Part shown: positions 24,568-36,639 of the stretch, piece by piece
How positions within the stretch are numbered: position 1 is the first letter of the stretch
Layout of the letters: the number at the start of each line of letters is the position of its first letter
DNA from: Hofstenia miamia
Lineage: Eukaryota; Xenacoelomorpha; Acoela; Hofsteniidae
Length of the DNA stretch: 63,401 nt
Assembly: GCA_900660155.1 (NCBI GenBank)
Contig: CABFPE010000076.1
Span: 1,011,626-1,075,026 of the forward strand
Reading direction: 5' to 3'
Position numbers and translations under genes: made by a program
Notes under the pieces: model-generated
What the model was told of the DNA's origin: nothing
Seen by the model: only the letters and a program-made list of their open reading frames with translations
Databases searched by the model: none

Positions 24568-26189
24568 TCTATATTACATTTACAATAACAAACGCTTGAT
24601 ATCATTAAGGTATTTAAACACGAAACGAGCAAATTGACGTTGATTTAGTTGGAGTGGATGAATTACCGTAGTTTCTGAACTCAAAAAAAATTTGATTCTA
24701 TTAAAATCATATTTCTGCTCTAGATCTAGGCGAAGACAGGAAAAATTTTTGCAATTTTTATTGTTATTTTGACGCAACTTTCATTCAAAATTTCACTATT
24801 TACGCAATTTGACACGCATTCACCAAATCTTGATGCCTATTTCTAAAAAATTCAGCTAAAATACTTGCCAACAGCATCTTCGATCGTGCCTCAAAATATT
24901 TCGATGCTACTTCTGAATGTTTCACTGTTCTGTAGGAGGTAATAAAGATCGTACAGGGAGGATAATTTCAACTCGTATTTTCACATAATTAAATTCAATT
25001 GCAGACGATATGGAATTGAATCTAAGAAAAGAATAAGTAAAGGTTACAAAAGCATGCGCATAACTTTTTCTGGTCACATTCCTATACGCTCAGTTATTGT
25101 AGTTTCTTGATATATGCAGACGTGGAGATGCTGCTTGGATAAGATTCAAACGCGGATGTTCCATTTCAATTTCAACTACGTTATTCAAAAAAGCTGTTTA
25201 TAGTAGGGGCCTGCGACTACTCGAAATACTCATAACACGCCGTATAGTCATTCAATGTAGTATTACAACCTATGTACATGAAATCAAATTAATTAATGCA
25301 CCATATATATAATTACCATATTAAAAAAAAAATCCTTTCACCCGACCTGCTTCCACCCCGTACATGTCAAGTGACTTTGAGCCAGTCTCTGTTTAGGTCC
25401 TGATATCATATTTAACCCTAGTTCCACCAATGCCGATTTTAATTAACAAAAGTATAAAAATATATATCCAATAAACGAACAATATGGATAAAAGATTATC
25501 TTAATCAAAAGACCATTTTGTCGAAAAAGTGATAATAAATCGGATACATTAAGTCCTGTAATTCTGAGGGCACATTCAGACATAATTTCGGATACATAAA
25601 TGCGTAGATGTGCGATCTTGTCAGATTTTCAAAACATCAAAACCGGAATGTCTACAGAAACATGCAAACGACGGTTTGCATTTTACATGAGCTTGTTATC
25701 TATTTCAAGTAATATATCGAATATTCTTTGACAATAAATAAAATGTTGTAATTGCTAGATTAATCTAAGAAATGAATCAATCAATAAAAAACACAGACTC
25801 TTCTTTTTCTAGTGTATTTTTGTCACTAAGTTCACATGATTATACTTTTGCATTTTCACAAACTTGGTACATAGTAAAATGTATATGGTCTTGGGATCCG
25901 TTTTTTACAGAAAATCTTTCAATGTGAAGTGAAAAATATTTTAATTAATTCAAAAACAACCGATTTTAAGATGTCTCTAGGCACATTCCTTAATTGAAGT
26001 TAGGAACTTCACCTTTGCTATGAGGAGCACAGAATATGTGCTTAAGATGCTTAAAGTAGAACTGAAGAATAACTTCAATTTTCAATTATAAGCATATGAA
26101 AAACTGTGGTAATGCATTTTTATGCAATTAAGTAGAGAAAAGAAAAATTTAATTTTCATGTCACAAATATTTTTTTTCATAAATCTAAG
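24568..26189. other. Intergenic DNA, nothing recognised
   Basis: No reading frame or repeat structure that I can assign. The minus-strand frame at 24580-24777 has no recognisable motif. Confidence 0.5.
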
Positions 26190-27104
26190 TCAGTGATGCC
26201 GTGGAGGTCGCATGCCGCTTCGGATCCGGACCGAATGAAAATCACATCTGGCACAGGTCAGAGATGGAACCGGCTACCGNNNNNNNNNNNNNNNNNNNNN
26301 NNNNNNNNNNNNNNNNNNNNNNNNNNNNNNNNNNNNNNNNNNNNNNNNNNNNNNNNNNNNNNNNNNNNNNNNNNNNNNNNNNNNNNNNNNNNNNNNNNNN
26401 NNNNNNNNNNNNNNNNNNNNNNNNNNNNNNNNNNNNNNNNNNNNNNNNNNNNNNNNNNNNNNNNNNNNNNNNNNNNNNNNNNNNNNNNNNNNNNNNNNNN
26501 NNNNNNNNNNNNNNNNNNNNNNNNNNNNNNNNNNNNNNNNNNNNNNNNNNNNNNNNNNNNNNNNNNNNNNNNNNNNNNNNNNNNNNNNNNNNNNNNNNNN
26601 NNNNNNNNNNNNNNNNNNNNNNNNNNNNNNNNNNNNNNNNNNNNNNNNNNNNNNNNNNNNNNNNNNNNNNNNNNNNNNNNNNNNNNNNNNNNNNNNNNNN
26701 NNNNNNNNNNNNNNNNNNNNNNNNNNNNNNNNNNNNNNNNNNNNNNNNNNNNNNNNNNNNNNNNNNNNNNNNNNNNNNNNNNNNNNNNNNNNNNNNNNNN
26801 NNNNNNNNNNNNNNNNNNNNNNNNNNNNNNNNNNNNNNNNNNNNNNNNNNNNNNNNNNNNNNNNNNNNNNNNNNNNNNNNNNNNNNNNNNNNNNNNNNNN
26901 NNNNNNNNNNNNNNNNNNNNNNNNNNNNNNNNNNNNNNNNNNNNNNNNNNNNNNNNNNNNNNNNNNNNNNNNNNNNNNNNNNNNNNNNNNNNNNNNNNNN
27001 NNNNNNNNNNNNNNNNNNNNNNNNNNNNNNNNNNNNNNNNNNNNNNNNNNNNNNNNNNNNNNNNNNNNNNNNNNNNNNNNNNNNNNNNNNNNNNNNNNNN
27101 NNNN
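26190..27104. other. GC-rich fragment leading into an 825-base assembly gap
   Basis: From 26192, CAGTGATGCCGTGGAGGTCG opens a GC-rich stretch unlike its AT-rich surroundings, which runs into Ns at 26280-27104. A CAG-type start suggests the left end of a hAT-like element whose body is missing. The frames spanning the Ns are not genes. Confidence 0.4.
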
Positions 27105-27284
27105 AACTGTGATTGGAAATTTTCTAAAATATAAACTAACGTAAATAAAATAGTATTTTTTTTGTTTTATCTTTTGTTTTGCAATGGCAAATGTACACTG
27201 TAGTTTGGTTCCTGAGGTTTCATCCGAAAATATTCTGGCCCTTTGTCTGATTTCACATATATATATATATACAGTATGTATATA

Positions 27285-27560
27285 TTAGCCTGTTCGTTTT
27301 TAATCAAATGTTGAAAATCATCAAGACACGGGCATTTTCTGGTGGTGCTATTTATACTGATCACGGAGACATAAAAATTTGCTCAGTAATCCCATGTTTT
27401 GCTATCGCGCAATCAACTTATATTATGCACATGCTACTCATAATTGTGATTAAATAATAGGTTTATTCGATTTTTTCTAAGTCTTCATTTTACTATGCCC
27501 TCAAATCAGTTGAAACAGTCATGAAATTACACCAGTTACTGTATTCTACATGATTGATAA
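27285..27560. repeat. Left long terminal inverted repeat
   Basis: Pairs with 30001-30280. Shared stretches include AATCAAATGTTGAAAATCAT (here) and its complement near 30245-30265, and TTGCTATCGCGCAATC near 27400. The arm ends at TACATGATTGATAA. Confidence 0.8.
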
Positions 27561-27779
27561 ATTTAGAGAACAGTAAATAAAATTTAGAATTATGTATGTA
27601 TTGTACTAAATTTCTTTATAGTATTATCATTTTCCAAAGAAGTTAAAACTGGTTTTATAAGCTTTAATGTTTGAAACGAATTTGAATTGAAACATTTGAC
27701 AAACATGTAGGCGTAAAACAAAAACGAAGCCTTTCTTTAAATCAACACAAAAAATGAAATGACAACATCAAGAAATTTA

Positions 27780-29130
27780 TGATAACGGTATTGTCCGAAG
27801 ATTGATTAAGTCAAGAATGAAATATTGCGAGGAAAGAGTGCTCTTATTGCAGACTGTGTACATTCTCCTGTGGTGTTCTACGACCTTGTACATTATCTGT
27901 CGTTGAGATTCATTTCTGGTGATTAAAGGCATAAAATCTGAGGCTAGTTTGACCGCACGCTCTGCAGCATCATTCACGACAGACAGATTGATTAGGAATT
28001 CCTCCTTTTCTTTGAATACAGATTCAAACTACCATGATTTGGGATGCTGTTTCAACCAATCTTGTGTGCTATATTGAAAAAAAGTAAAAAGAAACCATGA
28101 ATTAGGCCCCATCCTGTCACTTAGTTCTACGTCAGTCGCTATTTGCGTGTTTTTCTGCAAGAGGTTATATTCATACGGCCTGCCAAGAATACATTTCTTG
28201 ATTTCGGTATTCGTGTTAGTATTTTTGCCATGTTCAATTTCGCTTCATCTAATAATTTAGCTGAATAGAAAGGTAATGGGATTAAATCTTGACAGACATA
28301 TTCGGTATGTAACAGAAACTTCTCAAGCACTACGGATCCCATGTTAGGATCGACTTTCTCAATGAAAGTTACAACATTGTGGTAGAAGTGGGGTCATTTA
28401 CAGGTTCATCTTGTGCACTTTTGGTTTCCATTCAGTATTTCGTGTATAATAGCGCAAAAAATTTCATCAGTTTTTCTAATATAAATTTGACTGTCTTGCT
28501 GAGGTGGAAGTGATGATTAAAAAGATAAAGTTTGATAAGATAAAAAGCGATGGCCATCCATCTTGACTTTGAATATGCTCCCGCCTTCACAAGTTTGTAG
28601 TTTTCTATTTCAGTTCCTAAAACAGTCAATGTTAGTTTCATCATCTCCTTATAATCTGCTCTTGATTGTTCAGTTCCAGAATTCAAATTTGTCTTACAAT
28701 ATGCGACAACTTCTGTTTTTTTCCTCTTCCCATGAAGAATTCATTTGTTAAACCGAATATTTCGATTTATCAATTTCTGCCCAAGCATCCTTAAGCATTC
28801 ACATTCCTTTATGTACTGACTTGAAGAAGATTCGAAGACAGTGCCTCAAGCAGCACCAAGATACAATTCAGAAACATGATGTCTGCAAGGTATATACAGA
28901 AGTGGTTTTCCTAAAAATTGCTATAGCTTGATGGCAGCTCCTGAAATCCACCCTGTGTTAACAGACGTTGTGTCATAACATTGAGACACCACTTTATCAG
29001 TCAAATTCCAATCTTTCAGTCTGCAAAACTTCACAAGCTTGAGAAATCCCTAGACTATCATCAATTGCATACATAGCCAAGATTTTCCCCTGGCGACAGG
29101 AATCAGAATTTCCAGAAACTAGCACAGGTA
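27780..29130 (-). pseudogene. Broken transposase of a hAT-like family (minus strand)
   Basis: Reading from high to low coordinates: SLKDRLPVLVSGNSDS near 29120, LKDWNLTDKVVSQCYDTTSVNTG near 28970 (a catalytic-Asp type segment), CRHHVSEL near 28885 (the C-x-x-H signature), RADYKEMMKLTLTVLG near 28650, a KSRWMAIAFYLIKLYLF helix near 28550, and ERAVKLASDFMPLI with VVEHHRR near 27920. I recognise this order (D-R-L-P-V-L-V-S-G, C-x-D-T-T-x-x-N-T-G, C-R-H-H-x-x-E-L, R-A-D-Y-x-E) from a transposase-derived family common in invertebrate genomes, but cannot name it. At least three frame breaks plus an insertion make it inactive. Confidence 0.7.
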
Positions 29131-29154
29131 ATCTGTCCTTCAAGCTACGAGTGA

Positions 29155-29610
29155 TTTGTGGGCAAGTCCGAGTCCGTCGGGCCACTTGTGCTCGCCGGGC
29201 AGAAAAGAGGACGGGCAGGCATCGGGTGCTCAAATAACCGGGCATATGTTATGCCCGCTCAAATAAAGCCTGGTATAATCATAAGATAATATGCTGAAAA
29301 ATCGTAAATTTCTCTGCTTTTAAATAGAAATTTAATAATTTACCGCGAAATTTATGCTTTTACCGCAAAAACATTTAAATTTTGTTGTAAATTTGATGTA
29401 ATAAAATGACAGAAATCAAGAAAGCCATATCAGAAGTTAATGATATGCAAGCACGAGCAAATCGTTTTGTGCATTTTGATTCAATTTCGCAGCATTTTGC
29501 GTTTTTCTCAATTGATGGTGGGCACACCGGGCCGCTCGTTCTTGCCCGGATAATTTCAACGGGTGGGCGAGCACCGGGCATTGGACCATAAGCGGGCACA
29601 GGGCGGGCAC
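29155..29610. repeat. GC-rich insertion with CGGGCA motifs
   Basis: Two GC-rich segments (29159-29265 and 29515-29610), each with several CGGGC or GCCCG motifs, flank an AT-rich core. They resemble each other in direct orientation: CGGGCCACTTGTGCTCGCC against CGGGCCGCTCGTTCTTGCC. The block lies between the transposase start and its DRLPVLVSG segment. The type of element is unknown, and frames across it on both strands look accidental. Confidence 0.45.
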
Positions 29611-30000
29611 AGGCAGCATTAAATCTAAAAATGCAAAACACTACAAGCTACCTGTTCAAGAACCTTTCCAATGGATACAGATCTCTGATCAGAATACAAT
29701 AACAACGGTATTGAAAGAAATATGAAGGTATTAGTCACAGCCTTTTAGAGTAAATATAGTGTACTCAAATATTATTGGATAATTGAGAAGTAGTTGTCAC
29801 TCTGAGACACACCACGTTTAACAGACAAGTGTTCCATTACGGACACCGATAACTCTTGGCTGTGAGGAAAATTGCTGACGAGCAAACTTTCGATTCCACA
29901 TGGCTATGCGACTATGTTTGTAACAGAACTGCACCAGAAAATGATTATAATTTTGATAAAAATTGCCAATGATACGCTATGTTTACCTATGTCTAATTCT

Positions 30001-30280
30001 TATCAATCATGTAGAATACAGTAAGGGGTGTAATTTCATGTCTGTTTCGACTGATTTGAGAGTTAGGCATAGTAAAATGAAGACTTAGAAAAATTCGAAT
30101 AAACCTATTATTTACTCACGATTGTGAGTAGCATCTGCATAATATAAGTCGATTGCGCGATAGCAAAACAGGGGATTGCTGAGCAAATTTTTGTGTCTCC
30201 GTGATGAGTATGAACAGCATCACCAGAAAATGCCCGTGTCCTGATGATTTTCAACATTTGATTAAAAACGAACAGGCTAA
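30001..30280. repeat. Right long terminal inverted repeat
   Basis: Reverse complement of the left arm. The outer end CGAACAGGCTAA stops at 30280, followed by TGTATATA. Confidence 0.8.
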
Positions 30281-30288
30281 TGTATATA

Positions 30289-30830
30289 TATATATATTGC
30301 GTGATATTCCGGCTTTTCCTATAAATTTACTTTTCACGGAGACAAGTATTCAATCAAAAATATACAATATTTCCAAAGCTATTCAACGTTTGTCATCTTC
30401 TCAAAACAATTGCATTCTCAGAGGAAATCCATTTGCCTTTACCATATGGTTTTTCCAGTAGGATGATCTACTTTGGGAACAAAGTAGTACTTACTTTTAA
30501 TGAATAGCTCTTCAAAAATTGCAAAAGGCTTCGTAGTATTCAATTCCGTAAATTGATATTGAATTCAATCAAAGATATCCTAAACAAAACACAATTGCAT
30601 ACATTTTATAAAAAGATGTAAAATGGTTAAAAAATTGTCAAAAAATTTAATTTTTAAAAAAGTTTAATATTTTATATTTGTAATTTGAAGCTCCCTGAAA
30701 TTTGCTGGTATTGTTTACAATTTCAAAAATTGATTTTAATGCTTCACATGACAATATCTTATCTAGCATGGGTTCCCTAAATTGTGTTCACCCTTCTCAA
30801 TTTTATTAAATCGCTTAATAAGATACTATC
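30289..30830. other. No gene seen between transposon and GPCR exon
   Basis: AT-rich with no recognisable repeat ends. It presumably includes the promoter and 5' leader of the GPCR gene, but I see no convincing core promoter. Confidence 0.4.
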
Positions 30831-30956
30831 GAATTGTTTTCATTTGCTTGCTTTACAACCAATTATTATCCATTATATTATTATGTCACTAGAGCCAATC
30901 ACATTCTATTTCATTGCATAAATTACTCGCAAAATATATTTGCAATTTCAAGATTT

Positions 30957-31143
30957 ATGGATTCAACCGGCAACTACTCTGTGGTGTGTAACTCCAACCA
31001 CGAATCGTTCGTATCTCATTTCTCAAGCATTTATATTTGGTTTACAATATCTTTCTCATTTGTTGGAATTTGTGCAAACGCTTTGAGTTTTATAACAATT
31101 CGTTCTATGAATATTTACAATTCGGCAGTCGTTTATTTGTTAG
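30957..31143 (+). CDS. Rhodopsin-class GPCR, first coding exon (N-terminus and TM1)
   Basis: Starting at the ATG at 30957: an extracellular tail with an NYS sequon, then a hydrophobic TM1 (WFTISFSFVGICANALSFI; ANALSF stands for the usual GNxLxx motif with Asn 1.50), an intracellular loop (IRSMNIYNS) and the start of TM2 (AVVYLL). The exon ends TTA-G before the donor GTATCA, phase 1. An earlier in-frame ATG at 30834 would add 41 residues with no signal-peptide character I trust. The layout resembles FMRFamide-receptor-like peptide GPCRs. The link to the exon at 47710 rests on matching splice phase, order and family. Confidence 0.6.
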
Positions 31144-31574
31144 GTATCACATTACATATTTATTATTAATAAATAGTGTTTCTGTATTTTCAAATTCTTA
31201 AAAATGAAAAAAAATTTATTCTTAAGTATTAAAATATTTTATATTAAGTCAAACATGGCCGTCATTTATAGATGTAGTTCAAACGTTTGAATAAATTGAA
31301 ATTAGCTTTACCACAAATTAAATTTTTTTACTTTGAAAAATGCTTTTTAGTTTTCTTTAGGCCCTCATCTTTTTACAAGCTTATAAAAACTCATAATGAA
31401 TGAAAAAACAAAACTCATTTCCATTTGAAATTCATCAATAGAAATTGTGTAACGATTTTTGGCAAAAGTTTCTATCAATAAAATGTTTTTCTTCTAAAGA
31501 TTTAAAATCGTAGATTTTATTTTATCCCTTTAATTCTTAAAATACAAATAAGATTGTGGAAAATTAAATCCTTA

Positions 31575-32530
31575 ACACTAGAACGACCAAATGTGTCAAA
31601 AGTGACTCAACCTACATTTTTGTTTACTTCCACATGCATTTTTTAAAAACAACAGCAGGTTTATGCACCACCAAATATGCTGATGATCCATTTAAATTTG
31701 CATGTGTAATTTTTTTTTCATTCTTTTTAATAATGTTCTATTTTGAAATTCTGTATGAAAAAGAATCCTAAGAAGTAATGGCCTTTCTAGTGTAAAATAC
31801 TTAAGTATTTTTGATGTAAATAATGGACTTTATCACATTCAATGTTATTCCTGTCATTTTTCTATGATTTATCGATCATATCCATATTGAAACATTAAGA
31901 AATACGCTAATCCATGTTGATTAATTTTATTTAAAATGAACATCAGTTAACGTACAATTTAATATTCTATGAATATCTTGTTACATATGAAAGTCAAAAA
32001 ACAGTTTTTCTTGTCATTAACCAAAGGTGGACTCCACACTTGTGGCATTTCCATCGAGTTTGGCCACCAGAACATGTTTAAATCTGCCTTTCTTGTCGTG
32101 TACTGGTAGATGATCAATTATCCAATGGTATGTTGTCTCTAACCGATAGTTCGTTTGGTCTTCATCTTTTGAGTGGTGTTTGGATGACAGCCAAGCTAGG
32201 CCTTCTAGCCAACGACTTTCTACATTTTGTCAACCCACTACATATGGAAAGGGTGAATGTTATCAATGATATTCGTTTTTGTGGAATATATCAACCACTT
32301 CATTAGAAAGTTGAAATACTGGACAAGACATTTGCATAGCATGAGTAGGGTGTCTCCATCTGTAGTTTCTGCTGGCAGAACGGCTTTGTAAGGAGTTTTC
32401 GATTATTGTGTCTTCTGCACCGGCATCTTCAGTTTCAGAATAGACTCTTCCTCCCAATCAGTTTCTATATCAGAACTGTCTTATAACGTTCACTTGAATT
32501 ACATAGCTTTTTGCATACCTCCACCTTAGC
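31575..32530 (-). pseudogene. Possible internally deleted piggyBac-like transposase remnant
   Basis: On the minus strand an acidic segment (YSETEDAGAEDT) followed by SRNYRWRH and VVDIFHK (32457-32263) resembles the N-terminus of piggyBac transposases. Directly below, around 32200-32030, HLPVHDKKGRFKH with N-A-T-S-V-E-S-T resembles the C-terminal Cys-rich tail with its cysteines lost. The catalytic core is absent. Near the far edge TTAACACTAGAACGACC (31572-31588) looks like a piggyBac-type end with a TTAA target site; no partner end was found. Confidence 0.4.
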
Positions 32531-32978
32531 AGCACGTGGGTTTCGACTCATCGGTGGAAGTAGCTAAAAATAGATAAAATGTAATTATTAAGAGCAAAAT
32601 GTAAAAATTATTCATATTTATTTATATATTGCATTTGAAAAGCATTTGAAATGCATTAATAATATGACACATTTCTGAAATTGTATCCAATTGGAAACAC
32701 ATTTTTAAGGCATCTTTTTTCTTATTGTTTCCAATTGGGTACACACGTTTAGGCCATGACAGTAATTAAATAAAAAAGTTAACCAACTATAAAATGTATT
32801 TTTTATTATATTTAGATGTTATAAATAGCATTCTAATTAATTTTCACAAACGTACTTTCATACATATAGAAAGAATCTTAATAAACTTACTCCAGTTTGA
32901 ATTTACTTGAAAAGCACACTAGATATTTTCAAACAAAGCGCGCAAGTGTATATGCTAAATGACTATTTCAAACAAAAC

Positions 32979-33004
32979 AGATATATATATATATATATAT
33001 ATAT
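32979..33004. repeat. TA microsatellite
   Basis: (AT)n between the piggyBac-like remnant and the foldback element. The DNA from 32540 to 33096 has nothing else I can assign beyond an inverted CCAATTGGAAACAC pair near 32690-32745. Confidence 0.8.
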
Positions 33005-33096
33005 TAATTTTAAGCTAAACCAATTAATTCATTCAAACAAGAATTCTGAATGTCTTAAATTTATGTATCCATATGGACATTAGCTATAATATTTCA

Positions 33097-33782
33097 GAGT
33101 GGTCATGTGTTTCCAAGAGAGCGATCCAAATGTCATTCTAACATATTATTGTTTATTTTCATTGACAAGTGCTGTTTTTGAGACCGGAAAATAATCACTC
33201 TGAAATTAATAGTGCATTTTTACGAGAGCGCTCTGACTTAATTAATTGGCCGTAGAGCGCTACTCTTGGCCTTTGGTAGTATGTTTTCACGAGAGCGCTC
33301 TGGCCATTTTCGAGAACGGACTGCAATGTGTTTTCATGGGAGTGCGTAACCATGCTGAGATAATTTAGCATTGCGGGCTTATAGTGCATTTTCACGAGCG
33401 CGCTTTTTACCCTGTTACCACAGCAACAGTGCTTGTAATTTCACGAGAGCGATCTGAAATTCGTCCCGCTATTTCATTGTTTAGAATATTTCAAAGTGGT
33501 TATGTGTTTCACGAGAGCTATCCAAATTTCATCCTAACAAATTTTTGGTTGATTTTCATTCACAAGTTTACTACAATGCCCAACCGTGCTGTTTTTCAGA
33601 GCGGAAAATCATCACTCTCAAATTAAACCCTCAATGCTCAATTATCACACCCATGAAAACACACTGCAGTCCGTTCTTGAAAATGCCCGGAGCGCTCTCG
33701 CGAAAACATGCTACCAAAGGCCAGACGTGACGCGCTAAGGCCAAGTAATTAAGTCTGAGCGCTCTCGTGAAAAGGCACTATA
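33097..33782. mobile_element. Foldback element rich in AGAGCGCTCT palindromes
   Basis: Arms of about 165-175 bp, 33208-33382 and 33620-33782, are inverted copies: outer ends AATAGTGCATTTTTACGAGA and, in complement, TATAGTGCCTTTTCACGAGA. Within them TTTTCACGAGAGCGCTCTG recurs. In addition 33097-33206 is repeated in direct orientation at about 33488-33630. No transposase frame is present. It is a non-autonomous, partly duplicated foldback or MITE; the superfamily is unknown. Confidence 0.75.
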
Positions 33783-34060
33783 ATAATAATTTGATTTCTA
33801 CACTGAAAAACTTAAATTTTATATTGGATTATTAATATTCAAAAATACGTTTTATAAGTTCCGAGTTTGTCAGTAACATTTCATAGTTTAGCATTGGCAG
33901 TATGGGACACCTTATCCATTGTGGTTGATGGTCCTTTCGACTTATTACAGCAGTTATATAAATTTCACTTACCAGGATTTCACCTTCAGATTCTTGGTAT
34001 TCTTTAGTATTTTTATTTAAAAATTTGCTATGACAAATACATTTTATGTATAAGCAGAAC

Positions 34061-34231
34061 CAGTGGCAGCGGAACGAATTTTTAGTTAAGGAGGGGCAAG
34101 TTAGGAATATTACCCAGAATATTAACTAACTAAGAGGTCTTTTGCTGCGTAAATTATAATATTTAGGGAAGTTTTCTTTATACAGATTGATTTTAGGGAG
34201 GGGACAACCTTCCCCGCGTTCTCTGCCACCG
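34061..34231. mobile_element. hAT-type MITE, 171 bp
   Basis: Ends CAGTGGCAGCGGAACG and CGTTCTCTGCCACCG, flanked by AGCAGAAC (34053-34060) and AGCAGAAA (34232-34239), a 7/8 match to an 8-bp duplication. Non-coding. Confidence 0.75.
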
Positions 34232-34797
34232 AGCAGAAATATCAAGATTAGGACATTAAACATTTTCCATTACTGTAAGCTGTAAAGGAATTCTTTGATA
34301 ATTATTATTGTATTTAAAAAATATTTATATGCTTATAACTCAAAACTAATGCAAATTTCTAAACTTTGAAAGCGCCAAGGGATAGAGGAGAAATTTAACC
34401 ACTACATTCAAGTAAGTTCACCAATGTCTATGGCACACGATTTCCAACTTTCCCAGTATGCTTGGCGAGAATTCTTTGAAAATGTGAAAAATGGCTTGAC
34501 TTATAAAAGGTGACGAGGATGTTTGTATATTTCATAGGCATGCCGTTCTCGCGTATACTAAACTTGACGCCTTTAATCCAGTTCTGGATAATAGGGCCGG
34601 CGGTATCCCGATATCGTGGTATTTTCACAATACAAAAAAATACGGATACTGCGGTATTATATTTAAGAGAATGTTTATTGCATGCAAGCTCGCGGATCGA
34701 TATAATAACTAACAATATTTTGTACGAGGTCCAAAATACGGCAGATTGGAAAACTTGTGTAAATTCTAAGAAGAAAGATCTTTTAGGGCATATCTTA

Positions 34798-34876
34798 ACT
34801 ACACGATTTAATCTGCCCGATTTGTCAGGAATTTGTGGAATGTAAGCTCGGGCCCATTAAATCGTGTAGTATATTT
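34798..34876. repeat. Short inverted-repeat element (family 3)
   Basis: CTACACGATTTAAT near 34799 and ATTAAATCGTGTAG near 34857 form inverted ends around a TTGTCAGGAATTTGTGGAAT core. The same core and ends recur at about 45618-45760 and 46045-46095. Confidence 0.6.
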
Positions 34877-34964
34877 TTTGTACTGTGCAATGGCATTTTG
34901 TTGATCGAACCATCAAATTGAAGATTGCTACAGCTAAGCACAGTGAGAGTTGGCACTTTTTTAA

Positions 34965-35118
34965 CCCAGTGAAATCTCAACACTTCCAAATTTATCTCAA
35001 ATCTTCCAAATTTATTATTTAATTGACACTCGAACTCATTTTTCTAAGGGAAAAGTGTCAATTAAATAATAAATTTGAAAGATTTAATATAAATTTGGAA
35101 GGTTTGAAATTTTATTGG
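34965..35118. repeat. Long hairpin-forming inverted repeat
   Basis: Arm 34965-35030 and arm 35054-35118 are inverted copies separated by 23 bp. The inner 15-20 bp (ATTATTTAATTGACACT) are perfect and the outer parts differ at scattered positions. It is a MITE collapsed to a stem-loop, or a foldback. Non-coding. Confidence 0.8.
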
Positions 35119-36639
35119 GTGAAAAAAATACTAACACGCAGTGATTTGACATTAATTCACTTGTTGTGATTGGTCAATGAGCATTGATCCCAAAAATAGC
35201 TTGTGTGTAGACATAGACAAGGAGCTATGAATACCAGGAGAAACAAAAATATACTAAAAATATGTAAGTGGGAAAAGGTTTTTTGCAATGCATACAGATA
35301 TGTTTATTAATAGATTGCTCTATTACATTGTGCCTAATTATGCCTAATGCATGTTGCGTACCTGAATATAAATGTGGTTATTACAAGTATGATTGTACGT
35401 ATTATTGACTTCCAACTGATACTCATGAATAACAGAGATTGCTGGATGCAATCCTTGCGTGTTTTCGCCCTACACAAAGCATTTGGTGGTTTTCAAGGGC
35501 CACTGGTTTCTACCAATGAAAACTACAATGAAAAAGGACGTGTTCGACTAGCGGAAATCCCCAATAAATTTGATGGCATTTCTGCTTCATGTTTTAAAAA
35601 GCATTAAAAGCAAACAAGTAAATTTTTGTTTTAGTTTATAAATTTGTATCAAAGATTAAAATTAATTTTATGATGATTCAATATATGTCACAATTTTAAA
35701 TCCATTTAAAATATTTGCTATAGAAGAAATGCATTAAATGAATGAAACCAGTTATGTCATTTACTAAGAGTGTTAAAAATGGAGAAACATTTACACTAGA
35801 ATATAAGAAATTTTTTTGACTTATTTATTGTAGTAGATTCATTTTCACTTTCAAATTTTCATCATATTCTATATATATATATATATTTGATTTTCATGTC
35901 CTTATTCACAATCAAAGGCTTAATTCTATAAAATGTTACATTTAGGCCAACAAATTTATGTTCTCAGGAAATAGAGAAACATTAAAATCAATGCTTATCA
36001 ACAGTTTATGTCTAGTGACGAAATGTAATCTTTTCACGAATTTGCTACTGGAATTTCACAATGTGCTATTAAGCGAGAAAAAAGTGTCGTAGTTTTTGAG
36101 ATGGAGATTAAAACTTTTGTAAATACTATCTGGACCATTACAATTGATGAATTCTTATCATATTCAACCTATTTCTGTTCTTTTAAAATACCAACATTAA
36201 GTAAAGTTCTAGATGGTAAACTTAAAGTTTGGTCCGAATTTGAGAATGTTGTAAATTCTATTCGAAGTTTTGAATTTTTTCATTCTTACCATCAGCTTAC
36301 TGATGTTCTTCTTGGTGAGTTTGGTTCACTAAATTATAGTTGGCTGCAAAAAAAATGAGACTGAACACCTATTTTTTAACGCTTTGTGGAAACGTATTGA
36401 GACGTTTTAGAGGAAAACTATAAAAATAAAACACAACGAGAATTTTGTGAACTTTAAAATGGTCAAACAAAAAAGTTAATAAATTAAACTGGTACTTCGT
36501 AATTATTTGAAAACACTTACCAAACAAATTTTTTTGTTTTTGCAATGTTTCTACTTGATTTCTTCGGAATGGAAACGTTGAAACAGCTTGAAAACGCCTT
36601 TGCGACATCGCAAATTTTTTGATCAACTTATTTTCGAAA

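Larger units (their letters stand above)
27285..30280 (-). mobile_element. DNA transposon with 276-280 bp terminal inverted repeats and 8-bp duplication
   Basis: The arms 27285-27560 and 30001-30280 are inverted copies, both starting TTAGCCTGTTCG at their outer ends and diverged by point changes and small indels. TGTATATA directly flanks both ends (27277-27284 and 30281-30288), an exact 8-bp duplication, though it lies in TA-rich DNA. Between the arms is a broken transposase on the minus strand (27780-29130), itself interrupted by a GC-rich insertion at 29155-29610. The 8-bp duplication and the C-x-x-H signature of the transposase point to a hAT-like superfamily. Confidence 0.78.

Noticed and set aside
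26193..27134. Frames of 303 and 313 codons
   Set aside because: They consist almost entirely of the N gap.
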